DNA of 64,000 nucleotides from Pampus argenteus (lineage: Eukaryota; Chordata; Actinopteri; Scombriformes; Stromateidae). Location: assembly GCA_036937835.1 (NCBI GenBank), contig CM072862.1, positions 19,436,501-19,500,500 on the forward strand. The letters run 5' to 3'. A program made the translations under genes and the position numbers. Of this stretch, positions 35,701 to 48,039 are shown one piece after another. The number at the start of each line of letters is the position of its first letter. Position 1 is the stretch's first letter. A model generated the notes under the pieces. The model did not search any database and was not told the origin of the DNA. It saw only the letters and a program-made list of their open reading frames with translations.

Positions 35701-35855
35701 GTCAAGTTTTTATTTATATAGGCCAATATCACAAATCACCTATTTGCCTTGAGGAGCTTCCCTTCTCCCGCAACAAGCAACATCCTCCTCCCTTACATCC
35801 TTGATTCCAATAAAGGAAAACTCCCCGCAAATGCCTTTTTAATAGAGAAACATTA
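35701..35855 (-). repeat. LINE-type 3' tail fragment, minus strand
   Basis: The reverse complement ends in 'TATAAATAAAAACTTGAC' after 'GTGATTTGTGATATTGG'. The piece further on reads 'GATTCCAATAAAGGAAAACTCCCC' on the plus strand. Both phrases belong to a dispersed repeat very common in percomorph genomes. The (TTGAC)-type end links it to the copy at 50078-50312. Diverged and partial. Confidence 0.6.
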
Positions 35856-36922
35856 TCACAAAAATATATTGTTGCAATAATAGGCCGATATTAATAAGTT
35901 ATGAATAAATAAAATGCAACACATTTGGCATCTATAAGTGCTGCTACAGTCTTAAACCCAAAGTCTCATCTTTTACTTTAAATAATGAAATGACCCGATT
36001 TAATGGTTAAAATTAATTAGGAAATAAAGCTGGGGCCAATATGTTGTTTTAATGAGCTATAACTAAGCGGTAATCCCTGGAAAGAATTAAAAGGTTTTGT
36101 GTTTTATTCAGTAATCACGAGGGCAGCTAATATGCTGCAGAGAAGCTCACTGTCGTCCTCCATGTCTTCCTCCATTCTTCACTCACTCACACCATTTCTT
36201 ACATGTTAAAATGAAGTGGAAAAAAAACACAACGGCTTCATATAAAGACATTTATTAGATTTGTCTGCATCTGCAGGGGCATTGAACATTTTCCATCCAA
36301 CACCTCTTGTCATGGCTGTTATCCATTTTCTGCTCTTTTGTCTGTAAATGCATCTTAAAATGCCATTGCTCGGGAAACCTGTATATAATTCAGTTTTACA
36401 GTGATGAAAGACAGTTAGTGTGCCAATGCATTTGATATCCATAAGTGCACATTTCTTATATCTTGCTGGTATAATGTATCTGTGCCTTTGCCTTTGGTTG
36501 GCTGCAGTTCTCCATGTGCTCACTGTACTTTTCTCATGACAGTGTGACAGCAGTGTATCTCTAAAGTGATTCTTTAAAAGGCTGGTATTGCGGAAAACAA
36601 GATAAAATTAGCTTTGGGATGGATCTTGTGCTGTAAAATTACTCTACAGTTACAGAGCTAGTAGTGTTGAAGCAAAACCCATTAGAACATCACACCAGAC
36701 AGTCAAGCTGGAAGCATGAGGCTTTAACATGAGCTCTCTGCCTCCCAGCGCTACGCTGGTGTGTATGTAACTTCTGTAGTCGTCAATGGTAGGCGTTCTG
36801 GCAGATTAGTGCGCAAAGCTGGACATTATCAGTGTGCTGTTAGTTGTTCAGCAGCTAAACATTTTTGGACCATAATGTGATCTTCTCTCTGTGATGAATT
36901 GATCTTCGATCTTCGGATGAAG
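35856..36922. other. Noncoding stretch, no gene seen
   Basis: Unique AT-rich DNA. The 36020-36180 part (TTTAATGAGC, CAGTAATCACG, GGGCAGCTAATATGC) has some enhancer-like cores. A 105-codon minus-strand frame at 36206-36523 shows no domain. Confidence 0.5.
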
Positions 36923-36952
36923 CTTTCTTTCTTTCTTTCTTTCTTTCTTTCT
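36923..36952. repeat. (CTTT)n microsatellite
   Basis: Seven tetranucleotide units plus a partial unit. Confidence 0.95.
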
Positions 36953-37084
36953 ATTACTCAGCTAAAGGAATATGATATATCTCTGCTCAAACTAAGCTAG
37001 CGACATCCTGTTATATAAAAAAGACTTACTTTGGTAAACTTTTGAAATCTCAACTGTGCAACAGAATTTTCTTCCCCCTTCTGA

Positions 37085-37132
37085 TTCACGATCGAACTCC
37101 GGGTGATAGACCGCTATATCATAGTCCTACAT
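37085..37132 (-). repeat. Possible tRNA-derived fragment
   Basis: On the minus strand the segment reads ATGATATAGCGGTCTATCA then CCCGGAGTTCGATCGTG. The second part resembles a tRNA T-arm/B-box (GGTTCGANTCC) and the first loosely an A-box. It is too short and mismatched for a functional tRNA. A decayed tRNA-derived SINE is possible, and so is chance. Confidence 0.2.
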
Positions 37133-38329
37133 CTCCAGCTGCAGCCATTACTCCAAGTAAACATATGACAGAAGGAAACTCGCATTATTCATTAGGTAGT
37201 ATTCTGAATTGAGGTGTGGTTCTAACCTTCAGCCCCAGCCAATCGGAGTAGGTAGTCATTAATAATGCTATAATTCATGTAAATACCTAGAGGACAAAGA
37301 TGAAACTGGGCTTTAAGAAAAGATGAATTTAGAGAACAACTTTTCGTGAATATGTCACGGATATGTTTCAGATAGACTAATATTTATGAAAATTAGTCAA
37401 AATGGGCCATAATACCAGCTTTTTAAATACTGAAAAAACAACATTAAAAATATAAGACTTGTCCAAATGTTAGTCAGTTATTTGGCCCTATGTGACACAT
37501 GTGTACTAAGCATAGTTGAAAACCCGTGCAGAGCACCCAAGCCAGCAACAGAGGCCACTCAGTAAACAATACAGCATGTCTCCTTGTACATTACAGACAG
37601 TCACAATATGTTTGCTGCTGCTTGGAGTTCATTACATTGTGTGGTAATGGCATTCGTGTTGACTAGACGAGATTGACTAGATTTGAATTGCAAATACCAT
37701 ATTGGCGCATAATGTTGAGTATGACCTTTTTAGATTTTTGTTTCCTAAGAACTAAAGACACCGAAGCTGTGAATGTTCTGTTTTGTTGTTCTTGCGGATT
37801 TCCTCGTGTGCAGGGAAAAGAAGAAACGAGAAATGTTTCTCTCGTCTGCAGCAGTTAAGAGTCACTGATCATCATTATTGTTAAATAACCGTATACGCTA
37901 TATGTTACCTTGCAGAAAATCATATCATTATAACAACATGTGTGTACGGTGTCTGATTAGAAGATTTTAATTAGGACTAATTAGCCTTGGTGTGTTTTTT
38001 CTTTCTTTTACAAAAACTTACTGTGAATTATTAAATAAACACAAACAAACCACCCGAAGAGGAAACATTCGTTTTTGCATATCAGTTGGATCTGAGGTAA
38101 ACTCATCATAATTCCAAGAATGTAAAACCTTTAAACACGTCTGGGAGCATTTGACAGTTCTCCTATGGGTTTGAATGAAAGGTTGACTATTCACCAGACG
38201 CACAGACCTTACTGGTGAAAAGGTCATTACACTCTAAATAGACAATGTTGCTTGAACCATTCCCATGATAGAACCGCTGATAACTCTCTAAAATGAAATC
38301 TATCTGTGTCTGTGATGCATTACTGTTTC
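37133..38329. other. Noncoding stretch, no gene seen
   Basis: Unique DNA. The 37240-37285 part (GTAGTCATTAATAATGC, AATTCATGTAAAT) is motif-dense. No gene recognised. Confidence 0.5.
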
Positions 38330-38560
38330 ACCACCATTGGCGTTAATTCATTACAAAAGAACCAGGCAGAGATTACAGCTTTGTATTCCTTGACAATGTC
38401 ACGCAGGCCTGTGCCATCCAGATAATTATGAGTCGAGAGCTGCGGCCTCAGAATGAGAAAGCTCTCTGAGCTCATCTCATTCTTCTGAATGGGCCTCTGT
38501 CAGATACTGACAATGACTGACCTTGTGGTTGGAAAATCGCACTGAATTAACCATGGAGCA
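38330..38560. promoter_or_regulatory. Candidate conserved noncoding element
   Basis: Repeat-free block with GGCGTTAATTCATTAC, CAGATAATTATGAGTCG, GAGCTCATCTCATTC and CAATGACTGACC. The motif mix (homeodomain, AP-1/MAF-like TGAGTC) and complexity suggest an enhancer. Conservation was not checked. Confidence 0.28.
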
Positions 38561-40080
38561 GATATCACTTATAAACCCTGCCTGCATTCCCCCTTGAGGG
38601 GCCTAGAGTCATCGTTCAAAAATGAATCAACTCAACTGCTTAAATTACACCCCCCCACCCACCCACACCACACAAAAGTGACATGCTAATTTTTTCATAT
38701 CATACCCTAAAATGGATGTGATTGTCATAATTGTGGTGGATAATTGATTGATTCTTAAGCTATTACACATATTTGGTACATAGTGTTCTAAATTCTACTA
38801 AAAGAAAATGTCAACCTAGCAACCCACAACCTCTTACACACTACATTAGGAGGTAGCGGCACGCAATGTGCTAAAATGATCACAGCACATTGTGTTTTAA
38901 ATTATATAACACCACCAGGTAGCGGCACAAATCGGGCGGTGACACGATCGCTTGAGTTTCTGCTTCTTTAAAGTTGCACCAACCTTTGTCGTTATGGCAA
39001 CAGTAAACAGTTTGTAGTTTAAGCTGCCGTCAACATACTGTTGCTGAATATCAATAAGTTGGAGAGATAAAACCCTGCCGGCGGAGATCTCATAAATCTA
39101 ACCTTTCTGTCAATCATCAGTGGGCGTGTAATCAACATCTTCTGTGATTTTTTTTAGTTCCACTCTGAAATTATTCCACTTGTTGGCGAATCAGCTCTAT
39201 ACAACCATGTGAAATAAAAAAAAAAAACATTTAATATTTAATGCAGATTTATTTTATTCACCGTGGTTTCTAGGTATGTGCATTCATCGTTTCAGTACAA
39301 GCTGGATGAATGGTATTTTGTATTCGATGTTAAAATTCTAAAATAAATATATATTTGCATGCCTTTGCGGAAAACATTGCTGGTCACCTATCAAATACCA
39401 CAGAACTCACTCGTAACAGTTTTCATTAAAAACTATTTTCTGCCAAAGATAGAAACTGAGGGTATGTTTGACTAGGTGTAATTTGGAAGATATGTTTAAA
39501 TGTGAATTTGACATGATTCCTGTAGTTCCTGAATAATAGCTTTGTTTTTTTATAGCAGCTCTCATCATTTGTTGGCTCATTGTTTTATTTGGTTTTCTTA
39601 ACACTTGTGCAGGTACGTCGTGTAGCTTCAAGGCAGTAGACAGCTGTGCTTCACCTGCTGCACACATTGTCCCACACAGATAGAGATTAAGTTTGAAGTA
39701 TTTTAAAGCATGTACACGAAGCCTCAGACATTTCTTTATTGCATGATACAAATTCTCCAATTGTTACCTCTAACGAAATTCCTGCTTTCATGCTTGAAAC
39801 GTATGGCTATTGAATTATATTAAGTCAAATAAACAATCCTTACACAATTGATTTGTTTTGCTATAATTTCTACAGGTTTCTATGGAAACATCAGAGCTGA
39901 ATGTTTGGCCTCTCAACCTGCTCCAAACTTTAAAAACAATTAGAAAGTAAAAAAAGGCTAAAAAAAAAAAAAAAAGAACAGGGCATTGTAGCAGTGACAC
40001 ATAACGTGGAAATGCAGTAGCCTTTACAGCTCCACCATTTTTATTAACATAAATAAACAACATCCTAAATTACATAAATA
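38561..40080. other. Noncoding stretch with an unusual repeat-hairpin cassette
   Basis: No gene. A 12-bp direct repeat AGGTAGCGGCAC occurs at 38851-38862 and 38917-38928 and brackets a 9-bp inverted repeat (38864-38872 / 38884-38892). The 38917-39140 part has more CpG than the surroundings and an RFX-like GTTATGGCAAC near 38992. A C-rich run at 38648-38665 and an A-run near 39960-39975 are also present. Confidence 0.5.
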
Positions 40081-41345
40081 CAGTGCATTCAGAAAGCATT
40101 TAGATCCTTTCACTTTTTCACCTCATCAATCTGCTCTCAATACCATATAATGACAAAGCAAAAACAGTTTTTATATTTGCCAATTTGTGAAACGGAAATA
40201 TCACATTAATAAAAGGAAAGTGCTTTCCATTTCTCTTTGATCATCTCTTTGGAGATGTTTCTACATCTTGATTACCTGTGGTAAATTAAACACCTGTATA
40301 TAAGGTCTCACAGCTGACAATGCATATCAGAGCAAAAAACAAGCCATGAGGTAGAAGGATTTGCCTGCAGAGCTCAGAGACATGGTTGTGTTGAGGCACA
40401 GACCTGGTGGAAGCTACAGGGGGAAAAAATTATGATGCATTGAAGCCTTCATAATTCTTTAATGGAAAATGTTTGGAACAACCAGGACTCTTCCTAGAGC
40501 TGGCCATCTGGCCAAACTGAGCAACTGGGAGAGAAGGACTTTGGTAAGAGAGGGGACCAAGAACCCAGTGGTTACACCGCAACACTCCATTGATCTGGGC
40601 TTTATGGCCAGACAGAAGCCTCTCCTCAGTGAAAGAACAAAAGCCTGCTTGGCATTTGCGAAAAAGCTCCTCAAGGGCTCTCCGACTGTGAGAAACACGA
40701 TTCTCTGGTCTGATGAAACCAATATTGAACTGTTTGGCCTTAATTCTAAGTGTCATCGCTGGAGGAAACCAGGCACTGTTCATCACCTGCACAATACCAT
40801 CCCAGCAATGAAGCATGGTGGTGGCAGCAGCATCAGGCTGTGGGGTGACCTGGAGGGACCGGGAGTACGGTCAGGGTTGAAGTACAGAGATCTCCTTAAT
40901 GCTCAGACTGGGCTATGTGTCCAACACAACAGCCAAGACAATGCAGGAGTGGCTTAGGGACAACACTGTGAATGTCCTTTAGGGGCCCAGCAAGAGCCCT
41001 GACATAAACCCAATCGAACATCTCTGGAGAGATGTGAGAGCGGCTCCATTGACGGTCCCCGTCTGACCTGACAGAGATTGAGAGGATCTGCAGGGAAGAA
41101 TGTCAGAAAATCCCCAAATCCAGGTGTGCAAAGCTTGTAGCGTTATTCTGTTAAAGCTGTAATTGCTAAGTACTGAGCAAAAGGTCTGAATACTTATATC
41201 TGTGATATTTCCGTTTGTTTGCAATAATTTCTAAAATTCTGTTTTTGCTTTGTTATTACGGATTGATGAGGGGAGAAAAAAAGGTAATTTAAATGATTTG
41301 AGCATAAGGCTGCAACAAAATGTGAATAAAAGAGTGAACATGAAA
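40081..41345 (+). mobile_element. Tc1/mariner element, inactive
   Basis: The left end CAGTGCATTCAGAAAGCATT fits the start of a large fish Tc1 family. The right part carries 'CAAAAGGTCTGAATACTTAT', 'GTGATATTTCCGTTTG' and 'CTGCAACAAAATGTGAATAAAAGAGTGAAC', the expected inverted counterpart, but the final bases are decayed so the right end is approximate. A degraded transposase lies between. A TA target duplication flanks the left end plausibly (ATACAGTGC), but the right one cannot be placed. Confidence 0.9.
40340..41180 (+). pseudogene. Tc1 transposase pseudogene
   Basis: Coding similarity starts near 40350 (CTGCAGAGCTCAGAGACATG region, the N-terminal helix-turn-helix). The longest open piece, 40469-40954, reads TRTLPRAGHLAKLSNWERR, then RQKPLLSERTKACLAFAKK and ILWSDETNIELFGLN with the first catalytic Asp (about residue 82 of that frame), then AMKHGGGSS. 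About 30 codons are missing after KNPVVT. Around 40920-40940 a short deletion removes the second catalytic Asp (normally in an NDPKHT motif). The third motif, SPDINPIEHLW with its Glu, survives in another frame near 40994-41026. With one catalytic residue lost and several frame breaks it cannot encode an active enzyme. Confidence 0.9.
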
Positions 41346-41971
41346 TAAAGCATTATAAGATCCACATAGGTGATTTACATGTATACATGTACTGTATTAG
41401 ATGACAGGAAATAGTACAGGTGTAGCAGATAAAATGGTAACTCAGTGACACTGGCTCTACAGAAATAAAAGCTTTTCAATCTATACTAGACAGTAGACAC
41501 ATAGTTCAAAGGAAATGAGCTACATTTGCATCTCACCTCAGTGTGCTTTTCCATCCTGGAAAAGCAATGAAGATAATTAATTCAAGTTTTGGCTCAGCTT
41601 GCATTTGTCTGGGCAATGTTTTTTTAAATTTTTTTATTTTCTGTGGAAATCTATGTTTGATGCCGTCCTTGATGGTCCCTGTCAGTGCTAGATGTTGTGT
41701 GTATGTGTGTGATAAAGAATAAAAACATGATATGGTGAAAGAAGGTGGAGGAGTAATACAGCCAGGTGGAATTGGAAATTGATGGTTTTGGGAGCGGTGG
41801 TTAAAGGGCAAAGGTTGACTCAAAGAGCGGGACAGGTGGGTCCTCCTGCTCCTCCTTTAGATGATTTAGCAATGGTAAAAAGCAATTATATTAGGTATGT
41901 GGCCTTTTCTTGTTAAATGCATTCTCTTCCTGGCGGATTACATAATTATTGAGCAATTTTGGCTTCTTTAG
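41346..41971. other. Noncoding stretch
   Basis: No gene recognised between the Tc1 element and the candidate exon. Confidence 0.5.
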
Positions 41972-42083
41972 TTTGGAGGCAATGTTCCGAGTGTCTTTAC
42001 TAAAAGCTGAAAAGCAGGTTGCAGCTGTGCGCCCACTTGAGACCAAATCGGTGCATCAGGTATTACGCATTGAGATTCCACAG
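41972..42083 (+). ncRNA. Candidate internal exon (lncRNA or unknown transcript)
   Basis: A pyrimidine-rich acceptor (TTGGCTTCTTTAG, ending 41971) is followed 112 nt later by a near-consensus donor CACAG|GTAAGC at 42083/42084. One frame is open throughout (reads MFRVSLLKAEKQVAAVRPLE and on to the donor), but I recognise no protein. Sites of this quality also arise by chance in 64 kb, so this is a weak call without RNA evidence. Confidence 0.2.
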
Positions 42084-42474
42084 GTAAGCAACAGCCTCTC
42101 ATTGCTCACTTCCTGTCATCTCTTGTCTCTGCCCAATCCACCCCCAGCTCTGCTGTCTTACATGGTAATGCATATCACTGCCTGGAGCACACTCCTACAC
42201 TTGAGATGATACCATCTCATCAGATATCATGTAATCCAGATTCAATAGTTAAGCATCCTTACACACATTCAACTGACAAGAAACAGCCGCACATTATAGG
42301 ATTTAGACAAAAGCGCTGCTCGCTCGCTCGCTCACTTCGTGCTCTGTGATCTAATTTTACCTGCTTTCAACAGGCAAAAATTCATCCAATTCTGTCATTG
42401 CCACTACCAACACCGCCCCCGCACCTCGCCTCTCATTCAGTTTCTGAGAGGCAGAAGTGCATTAGCTGCATTAC

Positions 42475-42478
<4 letters not shown>
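42084..42478. other. Noncoding stretch
   Basis: No gene recognised. A short (CTCG)n patch lies near 42320-42332. Confidence 0.5.

Positions 42479-42506
<28 letters not shown>
42479..42506. repeat. T28 homopolymer
   Basis: An uninterrupted T-run. The Phe-run in the 138-codon frame across it is an artefact of the tract. Confidence 0.95.
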
Positions 42507-42510
<4 letters not shown>

Positions 42511-45500
42511 CAAAATGGATTTATAGAATTGACAAGAAAAAATTAACAAGATGCTATGAAGCCTATGCTTATGACATAAACCAGAGCTGCTCAGCTCTTT
42601 TACGATTATGTTTTTTTTTTTGTAATCTACATTGTTATAATACAGGGTTACAGTATAGAGTTAATTATAACACAGTCTATTTACACAAACAAGACAAACC
42701 TACATCATTAAATCTATTATATTACTCACAGTGTTCTTTACCAAACAGTCATTAAAATTAGTTTTAGCTCTGCGATGATTATGCAGGACCAGCGTGATAA
42801 ACAACAAACAAACAAACAAATTAATTAACAGACAAATGAATATTTTTTTACACTGCCCTCTGAAAACAACAGGAAACTATAGTAATCTTCCTATGTACTA
42901 CTTTAGTATGTTAATTTAAAATTCACTAGATGCGTATACTTTTGTTTTAATGTCGATATGGGGTCGAGGGGGTTAACATCTGTCCTGTAAAGTTAACAGA
43001 CAGGTTGGACTCTATGGAATAACATGGCTGCCATCTTCTGAACAGCCTATTCGTTCTATCACTTTCCGCTTTGTTGACTGCCTAACCAAACTGCTCAAGT
43101 CAAATCAAGTAGTGTGTTACTGTCAAAGCGCTGTAAATTGTCAAGCTGAGTCTGGGAAAACGTAAGCAGCCACACACATGCTTAAGTTGGAAAGTTAACA
43201 AGAGAGCATTTTCAACATTTACTCACAGGATATACAGTATACAATACTGTAAGAGCACAGTGCACATCGCTAATGTGTTGATATTTAATATCAATAGCTT
43301 GTTATCAAAGTCAATTATTAGGTTTGGGATGTCAGTCTGCCTTGTATAAACTAAGACGTTTAATGCAATTGAAACACTCAGGGAATTTTTACAAATCTAG
43401 AACAAAGGCCAAACAAGGAGTTCTTGTCTGAATGAAAAATGGGATTGCTCCGTGTTTGTCCCTAGGCTTGTATACAAATACATACAAATAAAATGGTTAT
43501 ATGGTAAATATAACTGCTCCCCTAACTGCCTTTTTTTTGAGTAATCGAAGGGAAGAAACTGTGCTGAAACACAGTAGTTAAAATTCTGTGAGATGTTTTA
43601 TTCATCCATTTAAAAACATCAACTTAGTATCAGCTTAGTATCAAGGTTTCAGAGGAAGATAAAATACATTATTAATAAAAAGAAAAAAAATCTGCCCTAA
43701 TGTTTGCCCATCAAGTTAAGTGGAGTGTGTGCGCTGTGGATGACAAATTTGTCTTTTTCTCTAAACTGTCACTTCTAATCTAGAAATCTACAACTTCTTT
43801 TAAAAGCAGTTAAAAAATAACTTTTACACAAGATTGAGAATATATGAGAATATGAAAGTGGACAACGCAAACAACTTTGGCCACAACCTTAGCAACAGAG
43901 GCCAGAGAACGGACAGCTCTTTGTGGGAAACAAACCAAACCGAGCCAAGACATAGCGTCAGTTAAGACAAAACTTAAAAATCATGTTGTCACACTGTGAA
44001 AGTGAATCTATCAAGCAAATGTCTAATCTAATGTTGTTCACCACACTCTACCCATAGAGAATGCAAACCTGTACTTGGCCTGAAGGTCCTCCTATTAATA
44101 TAGGTAGCAGTTTATATAAGCCCATAATAGAAATACTGTAATTACCATAATTGTTAACATCTTAGTTGAGGATGTCCTTTGATGGCTTCTTGGAAGACCA
44201 TACATCAAACCTAACGTAACACATTGCTTTAACTGAGCTTGGTAGATGTATGGTAACAATGGCAGTGAGCTGCAACTCCTTGACCTTTTGCTTAAGGACC
44301 AATAAGGAATTAATTATTCAAGTCTGATGAGCAGCACTCTGGTTCTTTAATTTCTGAAGAGTGTGCCACTTGTGCCATTTTTAAAATCAGTGTTAACACT
44401 TGTATAATATAACAAGGCTAGATGTTGCATGTATAAAGAGACTGGAAACAAAAAAAGTAAATTGGTGCCATATTGCTGCACTTCTACATGCAGTATAGAG
44501 TCAAATATTATATGTTATATGGCACATCTCTTAGTAGTGATTGCTACAGTTTATAATGTATGGTACATTTACTATAGAAGCTATTCATACAGTAATATTC
44601 TAGGCTTGTGTGAAAGAGTTGTGTATGTGTTTGTGTGGGTGGTTTCTAAGTGTTTGTTCTCTATCTGTATCATCAACATTAACATTACGCTTTATGCACT
44701 TTTTGGCTTTCAGTGTGAGGTAGAAGAAGAGAGCTTTAGGGTACGTAGGTTAATTTAGTTTCCTTACAAAATGTGAGCGCCTTAGTCTTTAACATTTAAT
44801 CCAAAGGGAGGTATTTTTCAAGAAGCCAAGAGGGTGTGTGAAGGGTAATAAATCCCCTGCTTGAATCTCCAGAGTCTTGCAGAGGTTTCAACACACACTA
44901 AAAACCTGGGCCCTGGGCTATATTGTGAGAGAAATAGTAGGTATACTGCGCACCTGAATAATGCACAAGGTTAAAAGGTCATGAAGGAATTTCCATTTCT
45001 ATAAAATTTAAGAGAGAGGCAAGGTGGGAAAGAGGTCCAATGCAATTACTTTCATTCATAACACTATGGAACCATGATAATTACTTGATGTATTAATAAC
45101 TGCCCTTGCTGCTGTAACTCAAGGCCTCCACTGCATTTCCATCTTTAAAATCTAAGCTATGAAAAATGGGATGAATTACTTGAGTTGTTTTTCCCAGCTG
45201 GACAAACCATCTCCATGGGAATCATGATATTTCAGACTTGATAAATGAATGAATTGATAACCCCCCTTTTTTAGGCCAGTAGCAGTAAGAGCATTTCCGG
45301 CGCTGAACATAACACCTCTGTATGACTTGACAAACACAACATATCTCTGACAACGGTAGTTGTGCTCAGACCCCAGATTGACGGACGAAAGATTTAACCA
45401 TATTTAATCTTATTTCAGTTCTTTGAAGATTTCTGAATCAAGCTCATTTCTTAAATGAGCTCATCTAAACACACATTTACATGTTTTTCTATGGCTCAGA

Positions 45501-46229
45501 ATTTGAATAAAAAAAATAAAAATAAAATACACAAAATGTCCATGTTGAATAATTTATGACAGAGTTTCACGTCTGATGCACCCATGCAAGCCCAATATAA
45601 CCCACCTGCAATATATAAACACCCACTGTGCGTAGTGTTATGCAGCACCAGTGCTTCTGGTGAGTAATATCCCTTTAGTATACTATAACTTTGCTTCAGG
45701 TGCACATTAACTTAAATAATATAAGTGAGTACCATCCTCCACCTCCATGCCAGAGTCTCTGTAGGCTGTTCAAAGAGTGGGGCAGCCAAGGACACAGAAA
45801 ACATGGCACAAGGGAGAAGTTTTACATGTACTTTCAAGCTTTGATTGATAGCTGGTTGTATGACAAGAGCAATATGACTATCTGGTAAAAGACATTTCCA
45901 TAGATTCTCTTGAGAGTCCTTCTTTGTTGTTATTATGTAAGATGCAATGCCAGGGACGATGTAGAGATAGAATCAATACTTCTAATGACACCTTTACTGT
46001 GGATCCATTGCCACAGCTTCTTATCTAAAACGTGGTGCATGTGTGGACATGCTGCACTTACTTGATAGAGAGATGAAGTTCAAGGAGACGGTGCTGATAA
46101 AATACAGTCAGTTATTCAAATTATGTAATTTCTCCTAAACTTGTTTTCTCACTGACCGTCCACTGCTTCTTCAAACATTTTTATCAGCAAACAGAGACGC
46201 AAATCAGACGTTTTTTTTAAGTTTATTAT
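42507..46229. other. Noncoding stretch, no gene seen
   Basis: About 3.7 kb of unique AT-rich DNA. A 9-bp stem AGCTCATTT/AAATGAGCT occurs near 45442-45462. The 45030-45130 part (GCAATTACTTTCATTC, GATAATTACTTGATG) is motif-dense. No gene, transposon or RNA gene is recognised. Confidence 0.5.
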
Positions 46230-46470
46230 GTTATTAGGACACACAGACTGACCTTGATGTTTCCTTGGAACATTTAACCAACCCCAAGGTGGCCATTATT
46301 GTGATGAATATTCGGCACAGCTGACAGCACCATGGCTTATTTATTTACCCAGTGAGCGGTAGCTCGCTACCTCACCATGACCTCACGCTGTGTCTTCCTC
46401 CCTCATTTGTCAACTTGCACCTCCTCCGGTGGCCATGCAGCTCCAACAAAGTATGGGGCGTGAACACTTA
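46230..46470. promoter_or_regulatory. Candidate conserved noncoding element
   Basis: Repeat-free block containing GGCCATTATTGTGATGAATA (SOX and homeodomain cores), CAGCTGACAG (E-box) and GGTAGCTCGCTACC (a short palindrome). Inferred from composition only. Confidence 0.25.
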
Positions 46471-48039
46471 GATGAAACTGAGCAAATTAGCTGAAATTTA
46501 AACAAAACAAACAAAGGGAGAAGGCTGATGCAGCAAATTTCTCGTAGACACCTTAATCTTGTTCAGATTTTCATGCGTGCAAAAGCCTGTGGTGTTGAAA
46601 GATTTAGGTCCTCGTGTCTGGATTTCCCTTCATGAAAAACTATTTAAAAACAGCAGACTGCTAAACTACAAGCTTTCTAAGTCTTGATGTTAACAATTAA
46701 CTCATAACACAATACTGTGTGTTGTTTATGTCTGATTTTGGAAACAATTTATTTCATTCATTGATTGAAACACAGAATAAAAAGGTAGATATTTAATTGA
46801 TAACAACAGCCCATACGCACGAGAATCTAAAGACTGTTAGTTAGTTAGTTAGTTAATACAAAACAATAGTGTGACAACTTGACATCTGAAGTTCAAGCAA
46901 AAGTAATTCTTCAAAGTAAAGTGTATGCCAGCAATATAGCTTATTTGCTCTCACATACAGAACACACAGTTTTAATGAAGTACTGGCAGAAAAAAAAAAA
47001 AAAAAAAAAGTGGCACATCTTCAGACATCAGTTTGTTCTGTCCTCTGAAGATGTGCTACATTTTGTGATCTTTTGACAAAGTCTGCCATTACTTCATGAA
47101 GCAGCATAAAAGCTCCTTTTCTGTATTTTTGTTCAAGCTTTCAAGCTATTTACTTTTCTACATGTCTGTTTATATTCCATGAATTATAAAATAAATAAAA
47201 ATAGTACAATGCGGAGAACAAAAAGGAACTATGCTTTTTGCAGCTACCAGATCTAAAGTGAGAACAGCCTTGTTAGGGTTAATAAATCCTTTATTATGCA
47301 CTTATTAACAGTTGTTCCAGGTCAGGTCTGGTGAGTTAGTACCCTTGTTGGCTATTGACCTCTCAAATGTGTGGAGCATTTCCATCACACACACAAAAGA
47401 AACCTCAGTCTTCTGTGCGTCAAAGACAACCATAAATCTTAATGCCGGTCGGAAATGTTGAAGTTGGAGTGTGCATTCACATGAAAGAGTGAAAGATCTG
47501 AAGGATGCCATAAGCTGGGCTCTAGGGCCTGAACAGAGAGACCCTGAAGACATGCTGGGAATATTAGAGAATGATTGATACACACTGTTGGAGAACAGAC
47601 GAGAGCAAAGGAACGTTGAAGAGTTTTTATCTTGCTCAGTTCCTTTGAAATATGGTTTACCATCCTCCGCTCATCCCCTTTTCCTCTAAGAAGCTATACA
47701 TTATAACACAGGACTGCCAACTGTCTCCCCTAATTCTTATGAAAAGCTACATGATATTCACATGTTTATCCACTCAGAAACTTGCACCCAAATTTAGCCA
47801 GGCACGTTGTCTCTTTCATGTCTCTCTTGCTGTGTCTCTCTAATTAAATCAGTAACTACATCATGTACGTGAATTTGGAAATAAAGTTAATTTATATTAT
47901 CAAGCTTGTGTGATTACAGCGACGTTCCCATAAGTCCAGTACTTTCAAAAAAAAAAAAACACTGTTAAAATACGCACGCACACACACACACACACGCACA
48001 CACATATAAATAGATGTGGCCATTAAAACTACTGTATGC
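46471..48039. other. Noncoding stretch with A21 run and hairpin
   Basis: No gene. (TTAG)n lies near 46838-46856 and a 21-A run at 46990-47010. Right after the A-run, GCACATCTTCAG (47014-47025) pairs perfectly with CTGAAGATGTGC (47045-47056). The stem extends outward with one G:U pair. A (CA)n microsatellite sits at 47974-48004. Overlapping minus-strand frames at 47305-47663 show no domain. Confidence 0.5.

Noticed and set aside
40469..40954. Intact Tc1 transposase gene
   Set aside because: About 30 codons and the second catalytic Asp are missing, and the C-terminal motif is in another frame.
42339..42755. 138-codon plus-strand gene with a Phe run
   Set aside because: The Phe run is a T28 homopolymer, and the rest is unremarkable AT-rich sequence.
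46838..46856. Interstitial telomere repeat
   Set aside because: The unit is TTAG (insect-type would be TTAGG, vertebrate TTAGGG), only about four copies. It is a short microsatellite.
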